A stretch of DNA of 64,000 nucleotides from Marinobacterium_D sp050908845 (GTDB taxonomy: Bacteria; Pseudomonadota; Gammaproteobacteria; Pseudomonadales; Balneatricaceae), in contig NZ_CP194171.1 of the NCBI RefSeq assembly GCF_050908845.1, forward strand, positions 3,658,001 through 3,722,000, given 5' to 3'. Below, piece after piece: positions 50,083 to 58,874 of the stretch. A program made the position numbers and the translations under genes. Position 1 is the stretch's first letter; each line of letters starts with the position of its first letter. The notes under the pieces were generated by a model, which was not told the origin of the DNA, did not search any database, and saw nothing but the letters and a program-made list of their open reading frames with translations.

Positions 50083-50778
50083 ATGAAACTGCGTGTTATC
50101 AACCCTAATGACAGTGAAGCGATGCGGCAGACGATCGCAACAAGCTGCAACGAGGTCGCCGCTCCAGGTACCAGCGTTGAAGTGGTCTGTGCCGGTGCCG
50201 GGATCGATAGTATCGAAGGTTTCTACGACGGTGCGCTCGCAGCCCCCGGGGTGCTGGAGCAGATTCGCCTCGGCGAACAGGCCGGTTGCGATGCCTACCT
50301 CATCGCCTGCGCCGATGACACGGCACTGCACGCCGCCCGCGAACTGGCCAACGGACCGGTACTTGGCATCGGCGAGGCGGGCGTTCACGCCGCCAGTATG
50401 CTCGGTTGCGGCTTTTCGATCCTCACGGCGCAGCAGAAGTCGGTACGCATACTCGAGCGCAACGCCCGCGAGTACGGCTTCGGCGATCACTGCCTGGGAG
50501 TACATGCGATGAAAATGCCGGTACTGGACCTGGAGCAATGCGGTGAACCAGCCCTCTTCTCAACGCTGGTCCAGCGGGCCGAGAGTGTTCTGGCAGCAGA
50601 CGAGTCAGAGGTACTGGTGCTGGGCTGTGCCGGGCTCACCTTTCTTCAGCAAGAGCTGCAAAAAGCGCTGGGCGTCCCTGTAGTCGATGGCGTCCGGGTT
50701 GGCCTGTTAATGCTGGAAGCCCTGGTGAAGGCTGGGCTAAAAACCAGCAAACACAGCAGTTACGCTTTCGCCGGCTGA
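50083..50778 (+). CDS. Asp/Glu/hydantoin racemase family protein
   Basis: A 231-residue protein opening MKLRVINPNDSEAMRQTI, the HyuE/hydantoin racemase start. The two catalytic Cys are in LIACADDTAL (near 72) and VLGCAGLTFL (near 187), the usual cysteine pair that swaps the alpha proton. GIGEAGVHAASMLG and the C-terminal VVDGVRVGLLMLE fit the family. The ATG at 50083 sits in TGAGATAATG just behind the permease stop. It likely racemises the imported substrate (amino acid, hydantoin or maleate-like compound) or its hydrolysis product. Last gene of the GntR-controlled unit. Confidence 0.85.
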   Translation: MKLRVINPNDSEAMRQTIATSCNEVAAPGTSVEVVCAGAGIDSIEGFYDGALAAPGVLEQIRLGEQAGCDAYLIACADDTALHAARELANGPVLGIGEAGVHAASMLGCGFSILTAQQKSVRILERNAREYGFGDHCLGVHAMKMPVLDLEQCGEPALFSTLVQRAESVLAADESEVLVLGCAGLTFLQQELQKALGVPVVDGVRVGLLMLEALVKAGLKTSKHSSYAFAG

Positions 50779-50883
50779 GACTCTTCAGGCACCATCGCCT
50801 GCTTGAAAACAGTACACAAGTAGCATTGTTAAGCGGCAAGGCGCTTCTAGACTGAAGCTACATTCAGTTGATGGGGTTGGCTT

Positions 50884-51438
50884 ATGTCTTCGCGCCTTGC
50901 TGGCTTGATGTTACCTCTGGCGTTAGTCCTGCATACTCACGCCGCTGCTGAACTGGCAGGAGAGCGCCAGATCTACCTGATCGATCGCCAGGGCATGGAG
51001 CAGGCAATAGGATCGATAAGCATCGAAGCGGATGGCGCCAGTTATCACTACCGTATCGACCTGGACCTCAGCCGGTTTAAAGACCACTTTCTCTCAATGA
51101 AAGAGATGAAGTGCCTGGAGGGACCGGAACTCTGGTGTTATGTCCCCTACCCCTATGACAACCCCAGACGTATTGCCGCTGATGATCTGCAGTGGCTCGA
51201 ACACGACCTGCTGTTTCTGTTCAAGGAGGCTGATACCTTCGGCGCCCGATTGTGGAATGGTATCTACTACTCCCTCGACGTGAGTGAGGATGGTGCGATA
51301 CGTGGCGAAGCTCGTGCGCTCGACCTGAACCTGATCGCCTCACCACCGGACGATCTTAGGCTACCGCCCATTGGCCAGTACGACATCAGCGACTTCAAGC
51401 TGGAGAGCCGCTGGCTTCCTGATATAGAGATCCGCTAG
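50884..51438 (+). CDS. Exported protein of unknown function
   Basis: A 184-residue protein with a signal peptide (LAGLMLPLALVLHTHAAA, cut near AAA-E). The mature part appears as a beta-rich domain (IYLIDRQGMEQAIGSISIEA, YHYRIDLDLSRFKDHF) with one CLEGPELWCY pair of Cys that may form a disulfide in the periplasm. No family was recognised. It stands alone between the importer unit and the exporter unit. Confidence 0.72.
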   Translation: MSSRLAGLMLPLALVLHTHAAAELAGERQIYLIDRQGMEQAIGSISIEADGASYHYRIDLDLSRFKDHFLSMKEMKCLEGPELWCYVPYPYDNPRRIAADDLQWLEHDLLFLFKEADTFGARLWNGIYYSLDVSEDGAIRGEARALDLNLIASPPDDLRLPPIGQYDISDFKLESRWLPDIEIR

Positions 51439-51543
51439 CCGCAAACAGACCCTCCCTGACAGCAGATCGCCCTTGTCACTTCAGTCGCGCTACAATCATA
51501 GCTTCCCTAAGCCTGACTGCACCACCTGTGACAAGGAGAGCCC

Positions 51544-52473
51544 GTGCAACCGATTATTTCCATCAAGGGCGTCGGCAAAAGCTATGCATCCGGTTTTACC
51601 GCACTGAAGTCGATCGACCTGGATATTCAGCGCGGCGAGATTTTTGCGCTGCTTGGTCCCAACGGGGCCGGCAAAACCACGCTGATCAGTATCATCTGCG
51701 GCATCGTTAACGCCACCTCCGGCCAGGTGATCGCCGATGGTTACGACATCGCCCGCGACTACCGCCAGGCGCGCAGCCAGATAGGCCTGGTACCCCAGGA
51801 GCTGACCACCGACTCCTTCGAGACCGTGTTGCATACGGTGGCCTTTAGTCGCGGCCTGTTCGGCAAACCGGCCAACCCCGAATACCTTGAAAAGATCCTG
51901 CGCCAGCTCTCGCTCTGGGAGAAGCGTAACGCCAAGATGCTGGAGCTCTCCGGCGGCATGAAACGCCGCGTGATGATCGCCAAGGCGCTCTCCCACGAGC
52001 CCAGCATCCTGTTTCTCGACGAACCGACAGCGGGTGTCGATGTGGAGCTGCGTCGCGATATGTGGGAGATCGTCCGTGGACTGCGCGAAAACGGCGTCAC
52101 CATCATCCTGACCACCCACTATATCGAGGAAGCCGAGGAGATGGCGGACCGGATCGGCGTGATCAACAAGGGCGATCTGGTACTGGTCGAGGAGAAGACC
52201 GAGCTGATGCAGAAGCTCGGGCAGAAGCAGCTGCACCTGCATCTGCAGTCTCCAATCAGCTCACTGCCTGAAGAGCTCGCCGAGTTTAACCTGGACCTCG
52301 CCGAGGACGGCAGCCTGCTGACCTACACCTTCGACGCTCATCAGGACACCACCGGCATCGCCCGTTTGATGCGCAGCCTGAGTCAGCTGGGTATGGACCT
52401 TAAGGACCTGCAGTCAAAGCAGAGTTCCCTGGAAGAGATTTTCGTCAGCCTGGTTCACGGCAAAGACGCATAA
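51544..52473 (+). CDS. yadG: ABC exporter ATP-binding protein (YadG-like)
   Basis: A 309-residue ATPase nearly colinear with E. coli YadG: LLGPNGAGKTTLISIICG (Walker A), LVPQELTTDSFETV, LWEKRNAKMLELSGGMKRRV (signature), FLDEPTAGVDVELRRDMWEI (Walker B) and TTHYIEEAEEMADRIG, ending LEEIFVSLVHGKDA. GTG start at 51544 with ACAAGGAGAGCC upstream. It belongs with the ABC-2 permease at 52698, although a 211-bp inverted-repeat element lies between them. Exported substrate unknown. Confidence 0.9.
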   Translation: MQPIISIKGVGKSYASGFTALKSIDLDIQRGEIFALLGPNGAGKTTLISIICGIVNATSGQVIADGYDIARDYRQARSQIGLVPQELTTDSFETVLHTVAFSRGLFGKPANPEYLEKILRQLSLWEKRNAKMLELSGGMKRRVMIAKALSHEPSILFLDEPTAGVDVELRRDMWEIVRGLRENGVTIILTTHYIEEAEEMADRIGVINKGDLVLVEEKTELMQKLGQKQLHLHLQSPISSLPEELAEFNLDLAEDGSLLTYTFDAHQDTTGIARLMRSLSQLGMDLKDLQSKQSSLEEIFVSLVHGKDA

Positions 52474-52684
52474 CAGGATGTTGAAAATCGTTTTCGAGGC
52501 AGCCGAGGCAAGCGGAGCGCCGCCCGGGCAAAAACAGGCGAAAAAGCGCAGTTTAGTAAACTAAATGAGCATATTACTCGCTCCGCTCGCCCCTCTGGGG
52601 TCGCACTAAAGTGCGTTCAGGCAAAGCCTGTGAGCCTGTTTTTAACGCAGCATTCGGCAACGCAGATAGTTTTTCAACACCCTG
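52474..52684. repeat. 211-bp inverted-repeat element (MITE-like) inside the exporter operon
   Basis: The ends CAGGATGTTGAAAA (52474-52487) and TTTTCAACACCCTG (52671-52684) are inverted repeats matching at 13 of 14 bases. Inside are nested hairpins: AAAAACAGGC/GCCTGTTTTT (52530 and 52634), TTTAG/CTAAA (52552-52565), CGCAC/GTGCG (52602-52615) and CAGGC/GCCTG (52618-52630). No coding frame. It begins directly after the ATPase stop codon and ends 13 bp before the permease start, so it looks inserted between two co-transcribed genes. Confidence 0.7.
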
Positions 52685-52697
52685 GTAAGGAGTAAAG

Positions 52698-53459
52698 ATG
52701 AACCTCAATGGTGTACTGGCCATCTACAAGTTCGAAATGTCGCGCACCCGGCGCACGCTGATGCAGAGCATCGCCTCACCGGTACTCTCCACGTCGCTGT
52801 ACTTTATCGTGTTCGGCACCGCCATCGGCTCCCGCATGGGCGCCATCGACGGCGTCAGTTACGGCGCCTTTATCATTCCGGGCCTGTTGATGCTGTCGCT
52901 GCTCAGCGAAAGCATCTCCAACGCCTCGTTCGGAATCTTCTTCCCCAAGTTTTCCGGCACCATCTATGAAGTCCTGTCGGCACCGGTATCGCCGTTTGAG
53001 ATTGTTGCCGGCTACGTGGGCGCCGCCGCCACCAAATCGCTGATTATAGGGATCCTGATACTGCTTACGGCGCGGCTGTTCGTCGATTACCAGATTGAAC
53101 ATCCGGTCTGGATGCTCGGCTTCCTGCTGCTGACGGCGCTGACCTTCAGCATGTTCGGTTTTATCATCGGTATCTGGGCGGATGACTTCCAGAAACTGCA
53201 GGTGATACCGCTGATGGTGATCACCCCGCTGACCTTCCTCGGCGGCGCGTTCTACTCCATCAACATGCTGCCGGAACCCTGGCAGTCACTGACACTGTTC
53301 AACCCGGTGGTATACCTGATCAGCGGCTTCCGCTGGGCGTTTTACGGCATCTCGGATGTCAACGTGGCGGTGAGCCTGGGCATGACCTTCCTGTTCCTGC
53401 TGATCTGCCTGACTATTGTCTGGTGGATCTTCCGTACCGGCTACCGGATCAGGCACTGA
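52698..53459 (+). CDS. yadH: ABC-2 type exporter permease (YadH-like)
   Basis: A 253-residue membrane protein with six hydrophobic segments, matching YadH/NodJ-type permeases: an amphipathic start MNLNGVLAIYKFEMSRTRR, GAFIIPGLLMLSLLSESISN, SAPVSPFEIVAGYVGAA (the ABC-2 signature region), and FLGGAFYSINMLPEPWQS, then FNPVVYLISGFRWAFYG. Ribosome site GGTAAGGAGTAAAG is strong. It would form the channel for the YadG-like ATPase. YadGH function is unknown even in E. coli. Confidence 0.9.
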   Translation: MNLNGVLAIYKFEMSRTRRTLMQSIASPVLSTSLYFIVFGTAIGSRMGAIDGVSYGAFIIPGLLMLSLLSESISNASFGIFFPKFSGTIYEVLSAPVSPFEIVAGYVGAAATKSLIIGILILLTARLFVDYQIEHPVWMLGFLLLTALTFSMFGFIIGIWADDFQKLQVIPLMVITPLTFLGGAFYSINMLPEPWQSLTLFNPVVYLISGFRWAFYGISDVNVAVSLGMTFLFLLICLTIVWWIFRTGYRIRH

Positions 53460-53500
53460 AACACCCAATAAAAAACCTACATTAGTCCCGCGAGGAGTTC

Positions 53501-53926
53501 ATGAACAAGACCGAACCTATGCTCAATCTGACACTGGCCGCGGCGCAGCTGGCCGCCGGCCGCGCCATCGAGCGCGCACAGGAACTGGGCCGAAACATGT
53601 GTGTTGCGGTGGTTGATACCTCGGGTCATCCGCTGGTCACCCTGCGCATGCCGGGTGCGCCACTGCCATCGCAGGAGTATGCCCGCAAAAAAGCTTACAC
53701 CGCGCTCGCGTTTGGCATTCCGACCCACAGCTGGAAACAGCGCCTGGAACCCAAGCCGGTAACGATGACAGGCCTTGCGCAGCACCCCGACGTAGCCCTC
53801 TTCGGTGGCGGAGAACCGATCACGATCGAGGGTCAGCGGGTCGGCGCCATCGGTGTGTCCGGTGGTTCGGAGGAAGAGGACGGCCTTTGCGCCCGCGCCG
53901 CCCTGGAGGCACTTGAGCAGGCCTGA
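53501..53926 (+). CDS. GlcG/HbpS-family heme-binding-like protein
   Basis: A 141-residue protein with the GlcG/HbpS pattern: ALAAAQLAAGRAIERAQELG-like first helix, VAVVDTSGHPLVTLRMPGA, ARKKAYTALAFGIPT and FGGGEPITIEGQRVGAIGVSGG, ending CARAALEAL. The family includes HbpS, which binds heme and iron, and GlcG from glycolate loci. It is co-oriented with the exporter genes 41 bp upstream and convergent with the slipin gene. The role here is unknown, possibly a soluble oxidative-stress or cofactor protein. Confidence 0.85.
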   Translation: MNKTEPMLNLTLAAAQLAAGRAIERAQELGRNMCVAVVDTSGHPLVTLRMPGAPLPSQEYARKKAYTALAFGIPTHSWKQRLEPKPVTMTGLAQHPDVALFGGGEPITIEGQRVGAIGVSGGSEEEDGLCARAALEALEQA

Positions 53927-53927
53927 G

Positions 53928-54713
53928 TTACTCAGGCTTCTCGCTCTTTGACTTCACCCGGACCGCGTCACTCCAGTTACTGATCATGTCGATCGGTAGC
54001 GGGAATACGATGGTGTGGCTGTTCTGCCCGCTGGCGATCTCGGTGAGCGTCTGCATGTAACGCAGCTGTATTGCCTGCGGCTCTTCCGCCAGCCGTTGTG
54101 CGGCCCCCAGCAGCTTTTCCGACGCCTCCAACTCACCGCTGGCGTGGATCACCTTGGCACGACGGGCACGCTCCGCCTCCGCCTGCTTGGCGATGGCGCG
54201 TACCATGCTCTCATCCAGGTCCACGTGCTTGATCTCCACATTGGCGACCTTGATCCCCCAGGCGTCGGTCTGCTTGTCGAGGATCTTCTGGATATCGGCG
54301 TTTAGCTGGTCACGCCCGGAGAGCATATCGTCCAGTTCATGCTGGCCCAGCACCGAACGCAGGGTGGTCTGCGACAGCTGGCTGGTGGCCTCCAGGTAGT
54401 TTTCCACATGGATAATCGCCTTTTCGGGATCGATCACCCGGAAGTAGATCACCGCATTCACCTTCACCGAGACGTTATCCATGGAGATCACATCCTGAGT
54501 CGGCACATCCATCACCAGGGTACGCAGGTCCACGCGTACCATCTGCTGTATCACCGGCACAACGATGATCAGGCCCGGCCCTTTCACCTTGTAAAAACGC
54601 CCCAGCAGGAAGATAACACCGCGCTCGTACTCCCGCAGAATGCGGAACATCGACAGCAACAGCAGTATTACCAACACCACAATGGTGGTCACAAAATAGG
54701 GAAAACCGATCAT
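53928..54713 (-). CDS. Slipin (SPFH/stomatin family membrane protein)
   Basis: A 261-residue protein with one N-terminal TM segment (VTTIVVLVILLLLSMF) and an SPFH/band-7 domain: REYERGVIFLLGRFYKVKGPG, TLVMDVPTQDVISMDNVSV, LGQHELDDMLSGRDQLNADI, then a coiled-coil start AIAKQAEAERARRAKVI. Slipins assemble as oligomeric scaffolds in membrane microdomains. The upstream gene on the same strand is nfeD, its stop two bases from this start; the pairing is conserved in prokaryotes, where NfeD protease cleaves the slipin C-terminus. Confidence 0.92.
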   Translation of the reverse strand: MIGFPYFVTTIVVLVILLLLSMFRILREYERGVIFLLGRFYKVKGPGLIIVVPVIQQMVRVDLRTLVMDVPTQDVISMDNVSVKVNAVIYFRVIDPEKAIIHVENYLEATSQLSQTTLRSVLGQHELDDMLSGRDQLNADIQKILDKQTDAWGIKVANVEIKHVDLDESMVRAIAKQAEAERARRAKVIHASGELEASEKLLGAAQRLAEEPQAIQLRYMQTLTEIASGQNSHTIVFPLPIDMISNWSDAVRVKSKSEKPE

Positions 54714-54714
54714 T

Positions 54715-56091
54715 TCAAGCCTCCAGCTTGTCGACTACAAGCGTTAGTCCGTCAATTTCATGGATTCGCACCCGGTCACCCACCGCCAGCGGCTCGGCCG
54801 ATCGAACCTCCCATAGCTCACCCTCGAAGCGCACCAGTGTCTGTCCCTCGTACACCTGCTCGACAACCGCTTCCCGTTCTTTCAATGCCGTCGGCCCCAG
54901 CACCGCAGGCCGCTGGTGCGCTCTGAGCGCCATCCCCAGCACCGCAAACAGCAGTACGCCGGTGGTAACCGCCAGCGCAGCCACCACCGGCACCGCTATC
55001 TGGAATGCGGGAATATCGGTATCCATCAGAATGATCGAGCCGATCACGAACGCGATCAGGCCACCGACGCCAAGCACACCGAAGCTCGGCATCATCACCT
55101 CGGCGGCGATCAGACCGATACCGAGCAGAATCAGCCCCAGCCCGGCATAACTGACCGGCAGTACCTGGAAGGCGTACAGCGCTATCAGCAGACAGATGGC
55201 ACCGAGCACGCCGGGCAACCCAAAGCCGGGGTTGGTGAACTCGAAGATCAGCCCGTAGAGGCCGATCAGCATCAGCATATAGGCCACGTTGGGGTTGGTG
55301 ATCACGGCAAGAAATTCACTGCGCCAGTCGGGATCGAGCTGATACAGGGGCGCAGCAGCGATGAAATCCAGCTCGATCTGCTGGCCGTTGATCAGCGCAG
55401 AACGCCCGGCGAGCGCCGCAAAAAGCGCATCGCGATCAGCGGCGATCAGATCAATCACCCCCAGTTCCAGGGCACGGCTGGCGGTCAGGCTGGCGCCTTC
55501 CCGTACCGCCTTTTCGGCCCAGTCCGCATTACGCCCGCGCAGCTCAGCAAGGCCACGAATATAGGCCACCGCATCGTTGGTCACCTTGCGCTCCATGGCG
55601 CTCGTCGGCTGGGGAGCAGAGGATCCGCCCTCGTCGCCCTGTGGCGTGCCGCCACCGGGATCCGGGCTGGGCGTCATCGGTGTACCGATCGATACCGGTG
55701 TTGCCGCCCCCAGATTCGTGGCGGGCGCCATCGCCGCCACATGACAGGCATAAAGCAGAAAGGTACCAGCGCTGGCCGCCCGGGCGCCGCCGGGCGATAC
55801 GTAGCAGATCACAGGGATCGGCGAGGCGAGCACCGCCGAGATCATTTCCCGCATGGAGCCGTCGAGCCCCCCTGGCGTATCGATTCTCAGCACTATGGCC
55901 CGGGCGCCGCCCTGCACGGCATCGTCCATACCGCGCACCAGGTAGTCCGCGGTAGCCGGTCCGACCACACCATCCAGCGTCAGTTGCCACACGGCGCCCT
56001 GCGGAGCCTGCCCGGTCTCGGCAAGGCCGGGTGAGGTGATGAACAGACAACCGATGACAAGCAGCATCGACTGCAGCCAGCGAGTATTCAT
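54715..56091 (-). CDS. nfeD: NfeD-type membrane serine protease (ClpP-class)
   Basis: A 458-residue protein from the ATG at 56091; the alternative ATG at 56112 adds seven residues and lacks a better ribosome site. It has a signal peptide (MLLVIGCLFITSPGLA), then a ClpP-class serine protease domain with the nucleophile Ser in RAASAGTFLLY and the dyad Lys in MERKVTNDAVAYI. A low-complexity Pro/Gly/Ser loop lies between them. Four to five TM helices follow (about 255-385), and a C-terminal OB-fold NfeD domain (LVRFEGELWEVRSAEPLAVG, DRVRIHEIDGLTLVV). It acts in membrane quality control with the slipin encoded next. Confidence 0.9.
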   Translation of the reverse strand: MNTRWLQSMLLVIGCLFITSPGLAETGQAPQGAVWQLTLDGVVGPATADYLVRGMDDAVQGGARAIVLRIDTPGGLDGSMREMISAVLASPIPVICYVSPGGARAASAGTFLLYACHVAAMAPATNLGAATPVSIGTPMTPSPDPGGGTPQGDEGGSSAPQPTSAMERKVTNDAVAYIRGLAELRGRNADWAEKAVREGASLTASRALELGVIDLIAADRDALFAALAGRSALINGQQIELDFIAAAPLYQLDPDWRSEFLAVITNPNVAYMLMLIGLYGLIFEFTNPGFGLPGVLGAICLLIALYAFQVLPVSYAGLGLILLGIGLIAAEVMMPSFGVLGVGGLIAFVIGSIILMDTDIPAFQIAVPVVAALAVTTGVLLFAVLGMALRAHQRPAVLGPTALKEREAVVEQVYEGQTLVRFEGELWEVRSAEPLAVGDRVRIHEIDGLTLVVDKLEA

Positions 56092-56475
56092 AGCCTGGGC
56101 CTCAAAAAACATATATCTGAGTATAGATCCCCGGCCCCTATCCCTTATGAATCCAATTCATGCGCGTATAAATGCTTCCGCCACGCCCGACACACTGCTA
56201 TACATAAAAGTGTTATACCTGCCATTTTAGGGTGCTAGCAGGGGACACTTAGTTGTCAGCTCGCCCCTTAGGTGCAGACCAGCGATACCCGTAGCCACAG
56301 CATGTCTGGCTTGTATATTGCACGTATGGACTCTGTGTTAACGGCGAGTACAGAAGTGTTTTGAGCGTCCCCCGTACCGGGCAGCAGCATCCCCGGTCGG
56401 CCAACACACATAGATAAAAGGGTTCGGCCCCCTGTCGGACCACACAACGGCCACCAGCAGATTAAAGGCTCAGGC
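56092..56475. other. Divergent intergenic region, nfeD versus amidoligase cluster
   Basis: No gene was recognised. It must contain both promoters. A partly symmetric A/T-rich stretch CTATACATAAAAGTGTTATACC around 56200-56221 is a promoter or operator candidate. Ribosome-site bases before 56476 are weak (AAAGGCTCAGGC). Confidence 0.4.
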
Positions 56476-57930
56476 ATGAGTATGGATTGGAAGAGATACG
56501 AACCTCAGGACTTTTTCGATGAACTTGTTACCCCCGCGGGCAATCCCCGGCTTCCAGCCAAGCGATTGATTTCTTATCTGGGTTCACTCAGCGAAGACGA
56601 AGTAGAAAGCCGTCGGCAGATGGCAGAAGCCACTATTCAGGAGATGGGCGTTAGTTTCACGGTCTACACCGAAGAGGGCAATATCGACCGCGCCTGGCCC
56701 TTCGATATCATACCGCGCACCATTTCAGCCAAGCAGTGGGCCAAAACGGCCGCTGGCCTGAAGCAACGGCTCAAGGCGCTGAACCTGTTTATCGACGACC
56801 TCTACCACGACCAGAAGATCATCAAAGACGGCATAGTGCCGGAACATCTGATCAAGAATTCCAAGAACTTCCGTCCCGAGTGCGTCGGGGTTTCGCCCCC
56901 TTTTGGGGTGTGGGCTCACATCTGCGGCACCGATTTGGTGCGTGACGGCGACGGCGAGTTCTATGTCCTCGAAGATAACCTGAGGGTTCCTTCCGGCGTT
57001 TCCTACATGCTGGAAAACCGCGCCATCACCAAACGCGTGCTGCCGGAGCTGTTTGAAAACGACCGCATCCTGCCAGTGGATGATTACTGCGCCAACCTGT
57101 TCGACACGCTGGTGTCATTATCCCCACGTAAGATCAAGAAACCGGTGATCGCGGTACTGACGCCGGGGATCTTTAACTCCGCCTACTTCGAGCATGCCTT
57201 CCTGGCGCAACAGATGGGTGTGGAACTGGTCGAAGGTTCAGACCTGGTGGTCAACGATGATGACTGCGTCTACATGCGCACCATCAGCGGTCTGGAGCGG
57301 GTTGACGTTATCTATCGCCGCATTGACGACCTGTTCCTCGACCCGGAAGTGTTCCGCAAGGACTCGGTGCTGGGTGTTCCCGGCCTGATGCGCGCCTGGC
57401 AGAAAGGCAACGTGGGCCTGGCCAATGCGCCGGGTGCCGGGGTTGCCGACGACAAGGTCGTTTACGCCTATGTACCGGACATCATCCGCTACTACCTCAA
57501 CGAGGAACCGATCATCAAAAACGTGGAAACTTTCCTCTGCGAAGATCCGGATCAACGCCAGTATGTACTTGATAACCTGGACAAACTGGTGGTCAAACCG
57601 GCCAACGAGTCCGGTGGCTACGGCATGCTGGTAGGCCCGCACTCCACCAAGAAGGATCAGGCCACCTTCGCCAAGCTGATCAAGGAAAACCCGCGCAACT
57701 ACATTGCACAGCCCACCCTCAAGCTATCGACGGCCCCGACCATCATCGAAAAGGATGGCCTGGAACCGCGCCACCTGGACCTGCGCCCGTTCATCCTGCA
57801 GGGCAAGGATATCTATGTCACCACCGGCGGGTTAACCCGGGTGGCGATGCGCAAAGGATCACTGGTGGTCAACTCCTCACAGGGAGGTGGCAGTAAAGAC
57901 ACCTGGATTGTCGAAACAGGGGAGGCCTGA
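56476..57930 (+). CDS. Circularly permuted ATP-grasp protein (CP_ATPgrasp type, former DUF404/407)
   Basis: A 484-residue protein of the circularly permuted ATP-grasp family. Landmarks are an N-terminal FFDELVTPAGNPRLPAKRLI, LFIDDLYHDQKIIKDGIVP, the segment DLVRDGDGEFYVLEDNLRVP then GVSYMLENR, VIAVLTPGIFNSAYFEHAFL, VDVIYRRIDDLFLDP, VKPANESGGYGMLVG and a C-terminal VTTGGLTRVA with SSQGGGSKDTW. The fold predicts ATP-dependent carboxylate-amine ligation, adding an amino acid or amine to a peptide or small molecule. First gene of a string with alpha-E and transglutaminase-DUF2126 proteins; two bases separate it from the next. Product unknown. Confidence 0.9.
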   Translation: MSMDWKRYEPQDFFDELVTPAGNPRLPAKRLISYLGSLSEDEVESRRQMAEATIQEMGVSFTVYTEEGNIDRAWPFDIIPRTISAKQWAKTAAGLKQRLKALNLFIDDLYHDQKIIKDGIVPEHLIKNSKNFRPECVGVSPPFGVWAHICGTDLVRDGDGEFYVLEDNLRVPSGVSYMLENRAITKRVLPELFENDRILPVDDYCANLFDTLVSLSPRKIKKPVIAVLTPGIFNSAYFEHAFLAQQMGVELVEGSDLVVNDDDCVYMRTISGLERVDVIYRRIDDLFLDPEVFRKDSVLGVPGLMRAWQKGNVGLANAPGAGVADDKVVYAYVPDIIRYYLNEEPIIKNVETFLCEDPDQRQYVLDNLDKLVVKPANESGGYGMLVGPHSTKKDQATFAKLIKENPRNYIAQPTLKLSTAPTIIEKDGLEPRHLDLRPFILQGKDIYVTTGGLTRVAMRKGSLVVNSSQGGGSKDTWIVETGEA

Positions 57931-57932
57931 TC

Positions 57933-58862
57933 ATGCTGTCTAAAGTTGCTGAGCGCCTCTACTGGACGGCGCGTTACATCGAACGTGTAGAAAACACCGC
58001 CCGCCTTGTCAGCGTTTATGACAAGCTGCTGTTCGACCTGCCGAAGGATATCAACATCGGCTGGTACAACCTGGTGATCCTGAACAGCGCCACCGACCTG
58101 TTCGAGGACCGCTACAAAAACCAGGACGAGCGGAACGTCGTCAAGTTCATGCTCTCTGACGATACCAACCCGAGCTCCATGCTCTCCGCCCTGAAGATGG
58201 TACGCGAGAATATCCGTACCTCCCGCGATGTGGTGCCCGTTGAAACCTGGGAGCTGATCAACGAGGTTTACCTCTACGCCAAGAACAATATCCAGCTGGG
58301 CATCAACCGCAGCCGTCGCCACGATTATCTCTCCGAGGTGATCAAAGGCTGCCAGATGCTCTCCGGCCTGCTCTACGGCACCATGAACCATGATGCCGGC
58401 TGGCAGTTCATGAAGATCGGCCGCGACCTGGAGCGGGCGGACATGACCACCCGACTCCTTGATGCCGGCGCCTTCGGCCTGCTACAGGCCAATGGTGATG
58501 CCAGCGTCAACCTGCGCCAGATCGTCTGGGGTAACGTACTGCGCTCCGCCAGTGCCTACATGAGCTATCGCCGCACCGTGAAAGCCGCGGTCTACGGCCC
58601 GGATGTCGCCAACTTCATGCTGGAGGATCCGCATTTCCCGCGGGCGTTCAATTTCTGCCTGCTGCAGATCGATGTAGCCGCGGCCAAGCTGCCCAAGAAT
58701 GATGCGGTGCGTAAGGTGATCAAAGCGATCAAGCCCGACGCCCTGAAAATCGAACAAGATACCGATCTGGGACAATCGTTCCACGACCACCTTAACGATC
58801 TCCAGGTTCAACTTGGCGAGCTGCATGAAGCGGTCGCCGAAACCTGGTTTCCCGTATCCTGA
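57933..58862 (+). CDS. Alpha-E domain protein (former DUF403)
   Basis: A 309-residue, almost wholly helical protein. It starts LSKVAERLYWTARYIERVEN, the family opening, and has MNHDAGWQFMKIGRDLERAD, the conserved Glu/Arg motif in mid-protein. Alpha-E proteins always travel with circularly permuted ATP-grasp and transglutaminase proteins; the conserved charged residues suggest an enzymatic or carrier role, unproven. It follows the ATP-grasp gene at two bases and precedes the transglutaminase gene at 12 bases. Confidence 0.9.
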   Translation: MLSKVAERLYWTARYIERVENTARLVSVYDKLLFDLPKDINIGWYNLVILNSATDLFEDRYKNQDERNVVKFMLSDDTNPSSMLSALKMVRENIRTSRDVVPVETWELINEVYLYAKNNIQLGINRSRRHDYLSEVIKGCQMLSGLLYGTMNHDAGWQFMKIGRDLERADMTTRLLDAGAFGLLQANGDASVNLRQIVWGNVLRSASAYMSYRRTVKAAVYGPDVANFMLEDPHFPRAFNFCLLQIDVAAAKLPKNDAVRKVIKAIKPDALKIEQDTDLGQSFHDHLNDLQVQLGELHEAVAETWFPVS

Positions 58863-58874
58863 AGGATTTGAGCC

